From assembly GCA_017964745.1 (NCBI GenBank), contig JAGCRJ010000285.1:1-17142 (forward strand): a stretch of DNA of 17,142 nt, read 5' to 3'. This document shows, piece by piece, positions 7,627 through 14,555 of this stretch; positions within the stretch are counted from its first letter, which is position 1, and each line of letters begins with the position of its first letter. The position numbers and the translations under genes were made by a program. Below the pieces are notes generated by a model. That model was not told the origin of the DNA. It did not search any database and worked only from the letters and a program-made list of their open reading frames with translations. This DNA is from Lachnospiraceae bacterium. Its GTDB lineage: Bacteria; Bacillota; Clostridia; Lachnospirales; Lachnospiraceae.

Positions 7627-8770
7627 AGATTACAATTTCATGCTGATAATCTTTACGATACTCCTATCCGTGATAGGAGTGTTTGCCATAAGCTCCGCCA
7701 TGGGTGAAGCCGGAACCGAGAATGTACATAAGCAGATAGGAGGTATCATTGTCGGTACCGTTATGATGATCGTCATATCTCTTATCGATTATCATTTTAT
7801 CCTGAAGTTCTGGATTCCCATCTATATCGGAATGACCCTTGTACTCTTCATGGTCATGGTAGGTGGATACAACGCCAACAACGCTCAGAGATGGCTGAAG
7901 ATAGGTTTTATCAGGTTCCAGCCGTCCGAGATGACCAAGTTGATGTTGATTTTATTTTTTGCAGCGTTTATTATGAAATACAGGGAAAAAATCAGCAATT
8001 TTCACCTGCTTTTGGTATGCAGCGGACTCTTTATAGTACCGTTTTTCCTGGTATATAAACAGCCCGATCTTTCTACCAGTCTGGTAATGATCTTCATCTT
8101 TTCGGCCATCATGTTCACAAGTGGCATAAAGAAGAGAATAATACTTGTTATTTTATTGATCATGATACCGGTTGGCGCTGCACTTACAGGTTATATCCTT
8201 AATCCGGATAATCACGCACTTCAGGATTATCAGCTGAACAGGATAAACGGTTTCCTTTATCCCGAGGATTATCCCGAGATCGCTTATCAGCAGAACAATT
8301 CCGTGACCGCTATCGGTTCCGGCATGCTTGAGGGAAAAGGATATAAGAATAACGAGATCACATCCGTTAAGAACAGTAATTTCATATCCGAGGCTGAGAC
8401 CGACTTTATATTTGCCGTTATCGGCGAAGAGTTCGGCTTCAGGGGGGCTTCGGTAACGATCATCTTACTGTTTTTGATATCACTGAGCTGTCTGGACGTA
8501 GGTATAAGAGCATCGGATGTCGGAGGTTCGATAATCTGTGCCGGAATGGGTACTTTCATAGGAATGCAGGGCTTTATGAACATAGGCGTTGCAACCTTCC
8601 TTCTTCCCAACACCGGAATTCCGCTTCCCTTCGTAAGCTACGGACTGACTTCGCTCGTGACGCTTTACTGCGGACTTGGGGTGGTCCTAAATGTAAGGCT
8701 TCAGGTAAAACATTCGGTCAATCCGCTGGATGATTTTATGCTGAATTACAATGGAAAGGGGTCGTATTAG
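7601..8770 (+). CDS. rodA: RodA/FtsW/SpoVE family peptidoglycan glycosyltransferase
   Basis: This 389-residue polytopic SEDS protein has about ten hydrophobic segments. Family hallmarks are RFQPSEMTKL (105-114), QPDLSTSLV (154-162), the loop block GSGMLEGKGY (239-248), ETDFIFAVIGEEFGFRG (266-282, with the conserved loop aspartate at D268), and LLPNTGIPLPFVSYG (334-348). SEDS proteins polymerise lipid II into glycan strands together with a class B PBP; placement behind mreBCD and the PBP2 gene argues for RodA rather than FtsW or SpoVE. The ATG at 7601 lies inside minC, with GGAGAAG at 7590-7596 as ribosome binding site; the sequence starting MILKTYRLKDYN is typical of RodA. mgsA follows after four bases if its start is at 8775. 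Confidence 0.93.
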   Translation: MILKTYRLKDYNFMLIIFTILLSVIGVFAISSAMGEAGTENVHKQIGGIIVGTVMMIVISLIDYHFILKFWIPIYIGMTLVLFMVMVGGYNANNAQRWLKIGFIRFQPSEMTKLMLILFFAAFIMKYREKISNFHLLLVCSGLFIVPFFLVYKQPDLSTSLVMIFIFSAIMFTSGIKKRIILVILLIMIPVGAALTGYILNPDNHALQDYQLNRINGFLYPEDYPEIAYQQNNSVTAIGSGMLEGKGYKNNEITSVKNSNFISEAETDFIFAVIGEEFGFRGASVTIILLFLISLSCLDVGIRASDVGGSIICAGMGTFIGMQGFMNIGVATFLLPNTGIPLPFVSYGLTSLVTLYCGLGVVLNVRLQVKHSVNPLDDFMLNYNGKGSY

Positions 8771-8774
8771 GGGA

Positions 8775-9170
8775 ATGAACATAGCACTTATCGCGCATGA
8801 TTCCAAGAAGAAACTCATGCAGAATTTCTGTGTTGCGTACAGAGGTATCCTTTCAAAGCATGATCTTTACGCAACAGGCACTACGGGCAGACTTATCGAG
8901 GAAGTAACCAATCTTTCAATACATAAAATGCTTGCCGGTCATCTCGGCGGAGAACAGCAGCTTGCTGCTCAGATCGAGCAGAATCTTATAGATCTTGTCA
9001 TATTCCTCAGAGATCCTGTCAATATCGCCGTTCATGAACCGAATGTGGAGAATGTCTTCAGAGACTGCGATCTTCACAATATTCCGCTTGCAACAAACCT
9101 TGCGAGTGCGGAGCTTCTTATCAAATCCCTTGACAGAGGGGATCTTGAATGGAGAGAGATGTATAAATGA
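8775..9170 (+). CDS. mgsA: Methylglyoxal synthase homologue with altered catalytic residues
   Basis: Methylglyoxal synthase converts dihydroxyacetone phosphate to methylglyoxal and phosphate. This 131-residue protein has the family fold markers MNIALIAHDSKK (1-12), YATGTTG (32-38), the GHLGGEQQ block (55-62), IFLRDPV (76-82), VHEPNV (86-91) and NIPLATNLASAELLI (102-116). In the E. coli enzyme the key acidic residues are D71 in GGDQQ and D101 in PHDPDV. Here these positions are E60 and N90; the nearby D80 and H87 are kept. Activity is therefore doubtful. I chose the ATG at 8775 because it gives the family's usual start; AAAGGGG at 8755-8761 could serve it, though the spacing is long. An in-frame ATG at 8751 would add eight residues and overlap rodA but has no ribosome binding site. 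The stop overlaps the carboxypeptidase start. A metabolic gene here is common in Lachnospiraceae but unexplained. Confidence 0.85.
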   Translation: MNIALIAHDSKKKLMQNFCVAYRGILSKHDLYATGTTGRLIEEVTNLSIHKMLAGHLGGEQQLAAQIEQNLIDLVIFLRDPVNIAVHEPNVENVFRDCDLHNIPLATNLASAELLIKSLDRGDLEWREMYK

Positions 9171-10162
9171 TCCGTTCACGCGGCAGTATTAAATTCAAAA
9201 TACTTTCAATTTTTCTGATCTCCGTAATGCTGCTTTACGGCTGCGGAGAAGATTTTGCATCCCCTTACAAGTCTTCGGTACTTGCATCCGAAATGGCGGG
9301 CAGGGGATTTCTTGCGGAACTTAAAGCGGATTCGTTCGCCTCGGATCTCTGCGTTATCACAGGCGATGTTCCCGTACCCGGACTCGAAATGGCCAATTCG
9401 GTCGAATCTATCCTTCTCGTTGACATCAATAATGCGGAGGTTATGGCTGCGGTGGGCGCTAACAGGCAGATCCATCCCGCATCAACCACCAAGCTTATGA
9501 CAGCGCTTCTTGCGCTTGAAAACTGTTCCATGGATGAAAAGCTGACACTGGGCTCCGAAGTTACCGGATTCGCTTATGATGAGACGGTTCTTCCCGGTAA
9601 GGTCGGTGATACGATGACCATGGATCAGGCTCTTCATTTCATGCTCATGTATTCCGCAAATGACATTGCAAATTCCATTGCGGTCCATGTGGGAGGCAAT
9701 ATTTCACATTTCTGTGAGATGATGAACGAAAGGGCATATGAACTCGGTGCAACCAACACCCATTTTTCCAATCCTCACGGACTTGATGCCGACGATCATA
9801 TGACCACAGCTTACGACCTTTATCTTATCCTCAGCGAGTGCGTCAAATACGACAAATTCGTCGAGATAGTATCAAGCTCCGAGTATCAGACCGTTTACAA
9901 GGATGCTAACGGCAAGGATGTCAACAAGACCGTCAGGAGCACCGATCTTTTCATCAGGACAGATAAGGATGTAAACGCTCCCGCAGGCATTACGGTTATC
10001 GGAGGAAAGACCGGAACAACAGGCGGTGCGGGACATTGTCTCATCGTTTTATGTAAGGATACATCGGGTAATTCTTATATTTCATGTGTCATGGGTACAC
10101 CCGATACTGATACGCTCTATGCGCACCAGAAAGAGCTTATGTCACTCATTTTAAACAGTTAA
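9167..10162 (+). CDS. D-alanyl-D-alanine carboxypeptidase (peptidase S11), probable lipoprotein
   Basis: This 331-residue penicillin-binding serine peptidase removes the terminal D-Ala from peptidoglycan pentapeptides outside the cell. The three S11 motifs are present: S106-T-T-K109, S163-A-N165 and K281-T-G283, along with the DxxN-like MLMYSANDIAN context and the FSNPHGLD block (200-207). The N terminus has basic residues, a hydrophobic run (11-24) and a possible lipobox L-Y-G-C26, suggesting lipid attachment; the Tyr at -2 is atypical, so simple signal-peptidase cleavage or an uncleaved anchor is possible. No amphipathic C-terminal anchor of the PBP5 type is seen, consistent with N-terminal anchoring. 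The start overlaps the mgsA stop as ATGA, with GGAGAG at 9151-9156 as ribosome binding site. It ends the elongation operon; the next promoter begins seven bases later with no terminator between. Confidence 0.93.
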   Translation: MIRSRGSIKFKILSIFLISVMLLYGCGEDFASPYKSSVLASEMAGRGFLAELKADSFASDLCVITGDVPVPGLEMANSVESILLVDINNAEVMAAVGANRQIHPASTTKLMTALLALENCSMDEKLTLGSEVTGFAYDETVLPGKVGDTMTMDQALHFMLMYSANDIANSIAVHVGGNISHFCEMMNERAYELGATNTHFSNPHGLDADDHMTTAYDLYLILSECVKYDKFVEIVSSSEYQTVYKDANGKDVNKTVRSTDLFIRTDKDVNAPAGITVIGGKTGTTGGAGHCLIVLCKDTSGNSYISCVMGTPDTDTLYAHQKELMSLILNS

Positions 10163-10168
10163 AAAGCC

Positions 10169-10197
10169 TTGATAGTTTGGGCGTTTTAAACTATAAT
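10169..10197 (+). promoter_or_regulatory. Strong sigma-A-type promoter for the P-loop gene
   Basis: TTGATA at 10169-10174 and a perfect TATAAT at 10192-10197 are separated by an optimal 17 bases. Transcription would start near 10203-10205, giving a leader of about 45 bases before the GTG start at 10249. It begins only seven bases after the carboxypeptidase stop. Confidence 0.85.
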
Positions 10198-10234
10198 CTT
10201 ATTAGTGGTTTTAATACCGCTAAAATATATGCAT

Positions 10235-10240
10235 CGGAGG
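10235..10240 (+). promoter_or_regulatory. Ribosome binding site that fixes the GTG start at 10249
   Basis: CGGAGG lies eight bases before the GTG at 10249. The longer frame from TTG at 10177 would begin between the -35 and -10 boxes of the promoter and cannot be made from that transcript. Confidence 0.85.
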
Positions 10241-10248
10241 AAAAATTA

Positions 10249-10677
10249 GTGGTTTCATTGATAGTTGGTCAGAAGGGCAAGGGCAAGACTAAGGAACTTT
10301 TGGACAAGGTTAACACCGATGTTAAGACAGTTTCCGGCAATATAGTTTATCTCGATAAAGATACGGCTCATATGTTTGAGCTGAACAACAAGATCAGACT
10401 CATAAACGTCTCAGAATATGACATTTCCGGACCGGATGAATTCTACGGATTCGTAGCCGGCATCATTTCCCAGAATCACGATATACAGCAGATGTATTTT
10501 GATTCATACATCAAGATCTCTCATCAGGCTGATGTTGATATCACAGAGAATGTTGAAAAGCTCGCTGCACTCAGTGAGAAGTACAAGGTAGATATGATCC
10601 TTTCCGTAGGTCTTGAGAGAAGCAAGTTCCCTGCAGGACTCCAGGCTAACGAGAAGATCGCAATCAATTTCCTTTGA
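10249..10677 (+). CDS. Small P-loop NTP-binding protein of unknown function
   Basis: This 142-residue soluble protein begins MVSLIVGQKGKGKTK (initiator GTG read as Met), containing a Walker A motif G7-Q-K-G-K-G-K13-T14 directly at the N terminus. A hydrophobic strand ending in Asp (NIVYLDKD, about 30-37) could act as a Walker B equivalent. The middle has RLINVSEYDISGPDEFYGFVAGI and the C-terminal third has MILSVGLERS. Similar short proteins in Lachnospiraceae are sometimes labelled 'twitching motility protein PilT', but it is less than half the length of PilT and lacks its His and Asp boxes, so that name is not justified. It is a single-gene unit with its own strong promoter and terminator, lying between elongation and division genes. 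Its role is unknown; an ATPase or nucleotide-dependent switch is the most that can be inferred. Confidence 0.85.
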   Translation: MVSLIVGQKGKGKTKELLDKVNTDVKTVSGNIVYLDKDTAHMFELNNKIRLINVSEYDISGPDEFYGFVAGIISQNHDIQQMYFDSYIKISHQADVDITENVEKLAALSEKYKVDMILSVGLERSKFPAGLQANEKIAINFL

Positions 10678-10690
10678 TCTAGGTTTATAA

Positions 10691-10733
10691 GCCCCGGAGC
10701 AGTGTTTTTCGCAGTTCCGGGGCATATTTTTTT
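10691..10733 (+). terminator. Intrinsic terminator after the P-loop gene
   Basis: An 8-bp perfect stem, GCCCCGGA at 10691-10698 with TCCGGGGC at 10716-10723, encloses a 17-base loop and is followed by seven T residues at 10727-10733. The T tract abuts the ATG of the next gene at 10734. Confidence 0.9.
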
Positions 10734-12140
10734 ATGAGCGGCAATTCGGACAATATCAGAAGATATACCAAATCGCATAATTTTGGTCTCGGCACGGTCC
10801 TTTTTCTCGGGATCTTAGTTTACGCTATCATCGTTCTGTTCATTTATTTCAATTCCAACCCCATAGTAAGATATGAGGTTGTCGAAGGGTCTCTTTCCTC
10901 ACAGAATATCTACAGAGCTATCGCCATAAGGGATGAGCATATCGTTACATGTCCTTATTCGGGATATGTTAATTTTCTTGCGAGGGAAGGACAGAAGGTA
11001 GCGGTAGGCGATATTGTCTATACCGTTGATGAGACCGGAAGACTCAACGAATACCTCGAATCCCAGTCCCTTCTCGAAAATACTCTTTCCGACAAGGAAC
11101 TTGATGATTTCAAGAACGAGATAGTTGATTTTTCGCATTCATACGATCCTCTGAATTATACCGAGGTTTACTCATTCAAGTATTCTCTTCAGAATTCCGT
11201 TCTTAAGCTTGCCAATTCCAATTTCCTCGAATCACTCCGTCTTGCCCAGGATGAGGGCGGACTATCGACTGCGGTTAAATACTGTACCGCAGGCAATGCG
11301 GGAGTCGTATCGTATTGGACCGACGGCTTCGAATCCCTCGATCCCAATCTCATAACCAAAGATATGTTCAATGAGAGGGATTATGAAAAGACCAATATCA
11401 CCGCCAATGAACTCCGTGCGGAAGGAGATACGGTTTACAAGCTTTCCGAGAGCGAAGACTGGTGTGTGGTATTTCCGATAAATGAAGCCGATGCTGAAGC
11501 GTATCTGGACCAGAATTATATACTTACGAGATTTCTCAGAAACCAGTATGAATCCTGGGGCAAGGTATCGATCATAAGAAGCGAGGACGGCAAGGATGTT
11601 TTCTGCAGGCTGGATTTCAACAATTCAATGGCTGCATTCATCAATGAGAGATTCCTCGATATCGAGCTTGTGCTTGATGATGAGAAGGGACTTAAGGTTC
11701 CCAATTCATCGATAATCGAAAAGGAATTCTACATCGTTGATGAGAATTTCGTAATATACGATCCCAATAACAATATCTATTACATCATCATGAGCGGCTA
11801 TGATGAGACCGGACAGGCGATCACTCTCAGAAAAGAGATAACCATCTACAGCCACGATGATGAAAAGCACAGCTATTATATAGACAGTACGATAGTCAGC
11901 GCGGGTGATGTGCTCCATATGGAGAATTCACAGGAAGTATTTGTCGTAAAGGAAAGAGGAACCCTTACCGGTGTCTACAACATTAACAAGGGCTATGCCG
12001 ATTTCAAGGAGATCACCATCCTTTCCCAGAATGACGAGTATTCGATCATCAAGCCCAATTCGACTTACGGTTTAAGAGTTTACGATTATATAGCATTAAA
12101 GGCTGATACGGTTTCGGACGATCAGTTCATAAATGAGTAA
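10734..12140 (+). CDS. HlyD/membrane-fusion-protein-like single-pass membrane protein
   Basis: This 468-residue protein has a short basic cytoplasmic N terminus, one transmembrane helix at about 18-40 (LFLGILVYAIIVLFIYF), then a large extracytoplasmic part. Residues 60-98 resemble the first half of a lipoyl/barrel-sandwich domain (CPYSGYVNFLAREGQKVAVGD), with a helical stretch (about 104-165) and then a second half (AGNAGVVSYWTDGFESLDP, about 187-205). The rest is beta-rich. This is the layout of HlyD-type adaptor proteins, but no transporter gene is adjacent. Such proteins commonly sit before yggS-sepF in Lachnospiraceae; the role is unknown and an envelope or division function is inference. 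The ATG at 10734 directly follows a terminator T tract and has no clear Shine-Dalgarno sequence; no other in-frame start exists before the transmembrane helix. Confidence 0.75.
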   Translation: MSGNSDNIRRYTKSHNFGLGTVLFLGILVYAIIVLFIYFNSNPIVRYEVVEGSLSSQNIYRAIAIRDEHIVTCPYSGYVNFLAREGQKVAVGDIVYTVDETGRLNEYLESQSLLENTLSDKELDDFKNEIVDFSHSYDPLNYTEVYSFKYSLQNSVLKLANSNFLESLRLAQDEGGLSTAVKYCTAGNAGVVSYWTDGFESLDPNLITKDMFNERDYEKTNITANELRAEGDTVYKLSESEDWCVVFPINEADAEAYLDQNYILTRFLRNQYESWGKVSIIRSEDGKDVFCRLDFNNSMAAFINERFLDIELVLDDEKGLKVPNSSIIEKEFYIVDENFVIYDPNNNIYYIIMSGYDETGQAITLRKEITIYSHDDEKHSYYIDSTIVSAGDVLHMENSQEVFVVKERGTLTGVYNINKGYADFKEITILSQNDEYSIIKPNSTYGLRVYDYIALKADTVSDDQFINE

Positions 12141-12149
12141 GGATCAGCA

Positions 12150-12851
12150 ATGAGTATTACAGGAGATAATTACCTTAAGATCTTGGATAATGTTCACCGC
12201 CTCTGCAGGGAAAGCGGAAGGGATGAAAACGAATGCACCCTTGTTGCGGTAAGCAAGACAAAGCCTGTCGACCTGATAAAGGATGCATATGATGCAGGAT
12301 GCAGGGATTTCGGTGAGAATTATGTTCAGGAGCTTGTCGATAAGATACCAAAGCTTCCGGGCGATATAAGATGGCATATGATCGGTCATCTGCAGACCAA
12401 CAAGGTCAAATATATCGTCGGAAAGACTTATCTGATACACGGAGTCGATTCCGTAAAGCTTGCAGGGGAGATCGGCAAGCAGTCGGTTAAAAACGGTATT
12501 GTCAGCGATATATTGCTTGAAGTGAACATCGGAAACGAAGAGAGCAAATTCGGATTTAAGCCGGATGAACTCCTCCGGGTTGTTCCCGAGATCGCACAGA
12601 TCGAAGGAATACGCATAAAAGGTCTGATGACAAGTGCTCCGATATGCGAAGATCCCGAAGAAAACAGGGTATTTTTTCGCAATATGAAGCAATTATCCAT
12701 TGACATAAAAAAGCAAAAAACTGATAATGTTTATATGGATTTCCTTTCCATGGGAATGAGCGGAGATTATGAATCCGCGGTCGGTGAAGGTGCAAGTTTT
12801 GTCCGCGTCGGAACCGCGATCTTCGGAGAAAGGGATTATTCATTAAGATAA
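12150..12851 (+). CDS. yggS: YggS/PLPBP family PLP homeostasis protein
   Basis: This 233-residue protein matches the YggS (PROSC/PLPBP) family of alanine-racemase-like TIM-barrel proteins that bind PLP but catalyse no known reaction and balance cellular vitamin B6 and amino acid pools. Motifs include LVAVSKTKP (31-39) with K36 as the PLP lysine, FGENYVQEL, WHMIGHLQTNK, LLEVNIGNEESKFGF, IKGLMTSAP and the phosphate-binding end LSMGMSGDYESAVGEGA then VRVGTAIFGER. TAAGGA at 12138-12143, which includes the stop of the upstream gene, is the ribosome binding site six bases from the ATG. The neighbour sepF follows after 18 bases; a yggS-sepF pair is widespread in Gram-positive bacteria. Confidence 0.96.
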   Translation: MSITGDNYLKILDNVHRLCRESGRDENECTLVAVSKTKPVDLIKDAYDAGCRDFGENYVQELVDKIPKLPGDIRWHMIGHLQTNKVKYIVGKTYLIHGVDSVKLAGEIGKQSVKNGIVSDILLEVNIGNEESKFGFKPDELLRVVPEIAQIEGIRIKGLMTSAPICEDPEENRVFFRNMKQLSIDIKKQKTDNVYMDFLSMGMSGDYESAVGEGASFVRVGTAIFGERDYSLR

Positions 12852-12869
12852 AGGATTGAGAGGGTAAAA

Positions 12870-13358
12870 ATGGGTAGCACTGTTGATAAGTTCATTAACT
12901 TTATGAAGCTGGACAACAAGGACGAAGAAGACGGCGACGATTACGGATTCGATGATGAAGAGATCGAAGCTCCTGCGAAGTATAAAGCAACGGATGACGA
13001 CGATTCCGATAAGCCCAAGAAGTCTTCAAAGAGTATGTTCAAAGGTCAGGATCAGAGGAGAAAGAATATGAGCGCAAATATTAATGCAGGCGTCAGCATG
13101 AGATTCCCCAAAGAGCTCAACGATGCCGCAGGTGTTGTAGACGATCTTAAGTCAATGAACAGTGTTGTCCTTAATCTTCAGGGACTTGATTCATCACTTG
13201 CCCAGAGCATATATGATTTCCTTTGCGGAGCTTGCTATGCACTCGGATGCCGTATGGAGAAGGTTTCCGATTATGTATATGTCATTACTCCCGAGAGCGT
13301 AACTCTTTCAGGTGATTTCCTTACCGGACAGGGTAATGCGGGATCCGGACTTTATTGA
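12870..13358 (+). CDS. sepF: Cell division protein SepF
   Basis: SepF bundles FtsZ filaments and anchors them to the membrane. The 162-residue protein shows the full layout: an N-terminal amphipathic helix (about 1-14, STVDKFINFMKL), a long acidic linker (about 16-50, rich in Asp and Glu), a basic stretch (about 48-66), and the globular SepF domain (about 76-155) with MRFPKELNDAAGVVDDL, VVLNLQGLD, IYDFLCGACYALGCRMEKV and VYVITPESVTLSGD. GAGAGGG at 12858-12864 precedes the ATG. Downstream is a strong terminator instead of the ylmH and divIVA genes that usually follow sepF, so division genes end here. Confidence 0.95.
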   Translation: MGSTVDKFINFMKLDNKDEEDGDDYGFDDEEIEAPAKYKATDDDDSDKPKKSSKSMFKGQDQRRKNMSANINAGVSMRFPKELNDAAGVVDDLKSMNSVVLNLQGLDSSLAQSIYDFLCGACYALGCRMEKVSDYVYVITPESVTLSGDFLTGQGNAGSGLY

Positions 13359-13375
13359 TCGGAGAATTGATTCTT

Positions 13376-13421
13376 ACGGACCGCCCGGTGCGTAGTAACA
13401 GGCACGGCGGTCCGTTTTTTT
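13376..13421 (+). terminator. Intrinsic terminator after sepF
   Basis: A perfect 10-bp stem, ACGGACCGCC at 13376-13385 with GGCGGTCCGT at 13406-13415, can be extended by an inner GTGC/GCAC helix after a two-base bulge. It runs into seven T residues at 13415-13421. The aroB start codon lies 10 bases downstream. Confidence 0.93.
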
Positions 13422-13431
13422 GAGGTTTTAA

Positions 13432-14553
13432 ATGAGCGAAGTAATTGAAAAAGATATGACGAGACTTACGGTAAAGACCGGAGCCAAGTCATCATATGAC
13501 ATTGTTTACAAGAATTCCTTTGAATCACTTCCCGCAGAGGTTTCTGCAATATATCCCGATAAAGTAAATGTTTGCGTAATTACCGATTCGAACGTGGATC
13601 CTTTATACGGAGAGGAAGTTGTTAAAAAGCTCGAAAGCGTTTCAAAGGCAGTTTTTAAATATGTTGTTCCCGCAGGCGAGGAGAACAAGAATCTCGATGA
13701 GGTTAAGAAGATCTATAAGTATCTCATTGAGAATAAGTTCGACAGGAAGTCTCTTCTTGTTGCACTTGGCGGCGGTGTTATCGGCGATATGACCGGTTTT
13801 GTCGCTGCAACATTTTTAAGGGGTATCGATTTTATCCAGATCCCCACAACGCTCCTTGCCCAGGCTGATTCATCCATCGGCGGAAAGACTGGTGTTGACC
13901 TCGACGGATACAAGAACATGGTGGGCGCATTCAAGATGCCCTCACTTGTTTATACAAATCTTTCGACATTGGCATCACTTCCGGGAAGACAGTTTGCATC
14001 CGGATTTGCCGAGGTTATGAAATCCGCACTTCTTAAGGATGAGAAGTTCTATGTATGGCTCATAGACAATAATTATGAGATCAGGGACAAGAATGTCGAT
14101 TTCCTTTCCGAGATGGTCTACAGATGCGATGACATCAAGCGTATGATCGTTGAGAAGGATCCTTTCGAAAAGGGAGACAGGGCACTTCTCAATCTCGGAC
14201 ATACACTCGGTCATGCCATCGAGAAGTTTTACGATTTCAAATTCCTGCACGGTGAATGTGTCGCACTCGGCTGTGTGGCAGCTGCGTTCATCTCCTGGAA
14301 AAAGGAATTCCTTTCCAAGGAAGAGTTCTATGAGATCAGGGATATGTTCGTTCTTTTCGGACTTCCCATCTCAATGGACCTTGCGGATACCGGTAAGATA
14401 ATCGAGCTTACCAAAAATGACAAGAAGATGGATAAGGGTACGATCAGATTCATTCTTCTCAAGAAGATAGGTAAAGCTTTCATTAACGAAGATGTAAGCG
14501 ACGAGGATATGTCCGCCGCTCTCGATGAACTTAATTTTGCGGAGGATGACTGA
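13432..14553 (+). CDS. aroB: 3-dehydroquinate synthase
   Basis: AroB converts DAHP to 3-dehydroquinate, the second step of the shikimate pathway, using NAD and a divalent metal. The 373-residue length is normal. Clear motifs are PAGEENKN (80-87), the nucleotide-binding GGGVIGDMTGFVAATFLRG (113-131), IPTTLLAQADSSIGGKTGV (137-155) and YKNMVGAF. The metal ligands should be E194 (in GFAEVMK), H257 (NLGHTLGH) and H273 (LHGE). The N terminus is about 15 residues longer than the usual start, but GAGG at 13422-13425 spaced six bases from the ATG supports it. It sits alone as a biosynthetic gene between sepF and lspA. It begins immediately behind the sepF terminator, so its promoter is unclear. Confidence 0.96.
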   Translation: MSEVIEKDMTRLTVKTGAKSSYDIVYKNSFESLPAEVSAIYPDKVNVCVITDSNVDPLYGEEVVKKLESVSKAVFKYVVPAGEENKNLDEVKKIYKYLIENKFDRKSLLVALGGGVIGDMTGFVAATFLRGIDFIQIPTTLLAQADSSIGGKTGVDLDGYKNMVGAFKMPSLVYTNLSTLASLPGRQFASGFAEVMKSALLKDEKFYVWLIDNNYEIRDKNVDFLSEMVYRCDDIKRMIVEKDPFEKGDRALLNLGHTLGHAIEKFYDFKFLHGECVALGCVAAAFISWKKEFLSKEEFYEIRDMFVLFGLPISMDLADTGKIIELTKNDKKMDKGTIRFILLKKIGKAFINEDVSDEDMSAALDELNFAEDD

Positions 14554-14555
14554 TC

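Noticed and set aside
8751..8774. Upstream ATG for mgsA adding eight residues
   Set aside because: It has no Shine-Dalgarno, overlaps rodA, and the family starts at the MNIALIAHD sequence encoded from 8775.
10177..10248. N-terminal extension of the P-loop protein from TTG at 10177
   Set aside because: It would start upstream of the -10 box, lacks a ribosome binding site, and displaces the Walker A strand from the N terminus; GTG at 10249 is clearly better.
10249..10677. PilT / twitching motility assignment
   Set aside because: It is far too short and lacks the PilT-type Asp and His boxes; no pilus genes are nearby.
12144..12692. Long minus-strand open frame opposite yggS
   Set aside because: It lies entirely opposite the well-supported yggS gene, has no ribosome binding site and its translation resembles no family; it is a by-product of codon bias.
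13367..13398. aroB promoter TTGATT with TAGTAA inside the terminator
   Set aside because: The spacing is 20 bases and the -10 match is poor.
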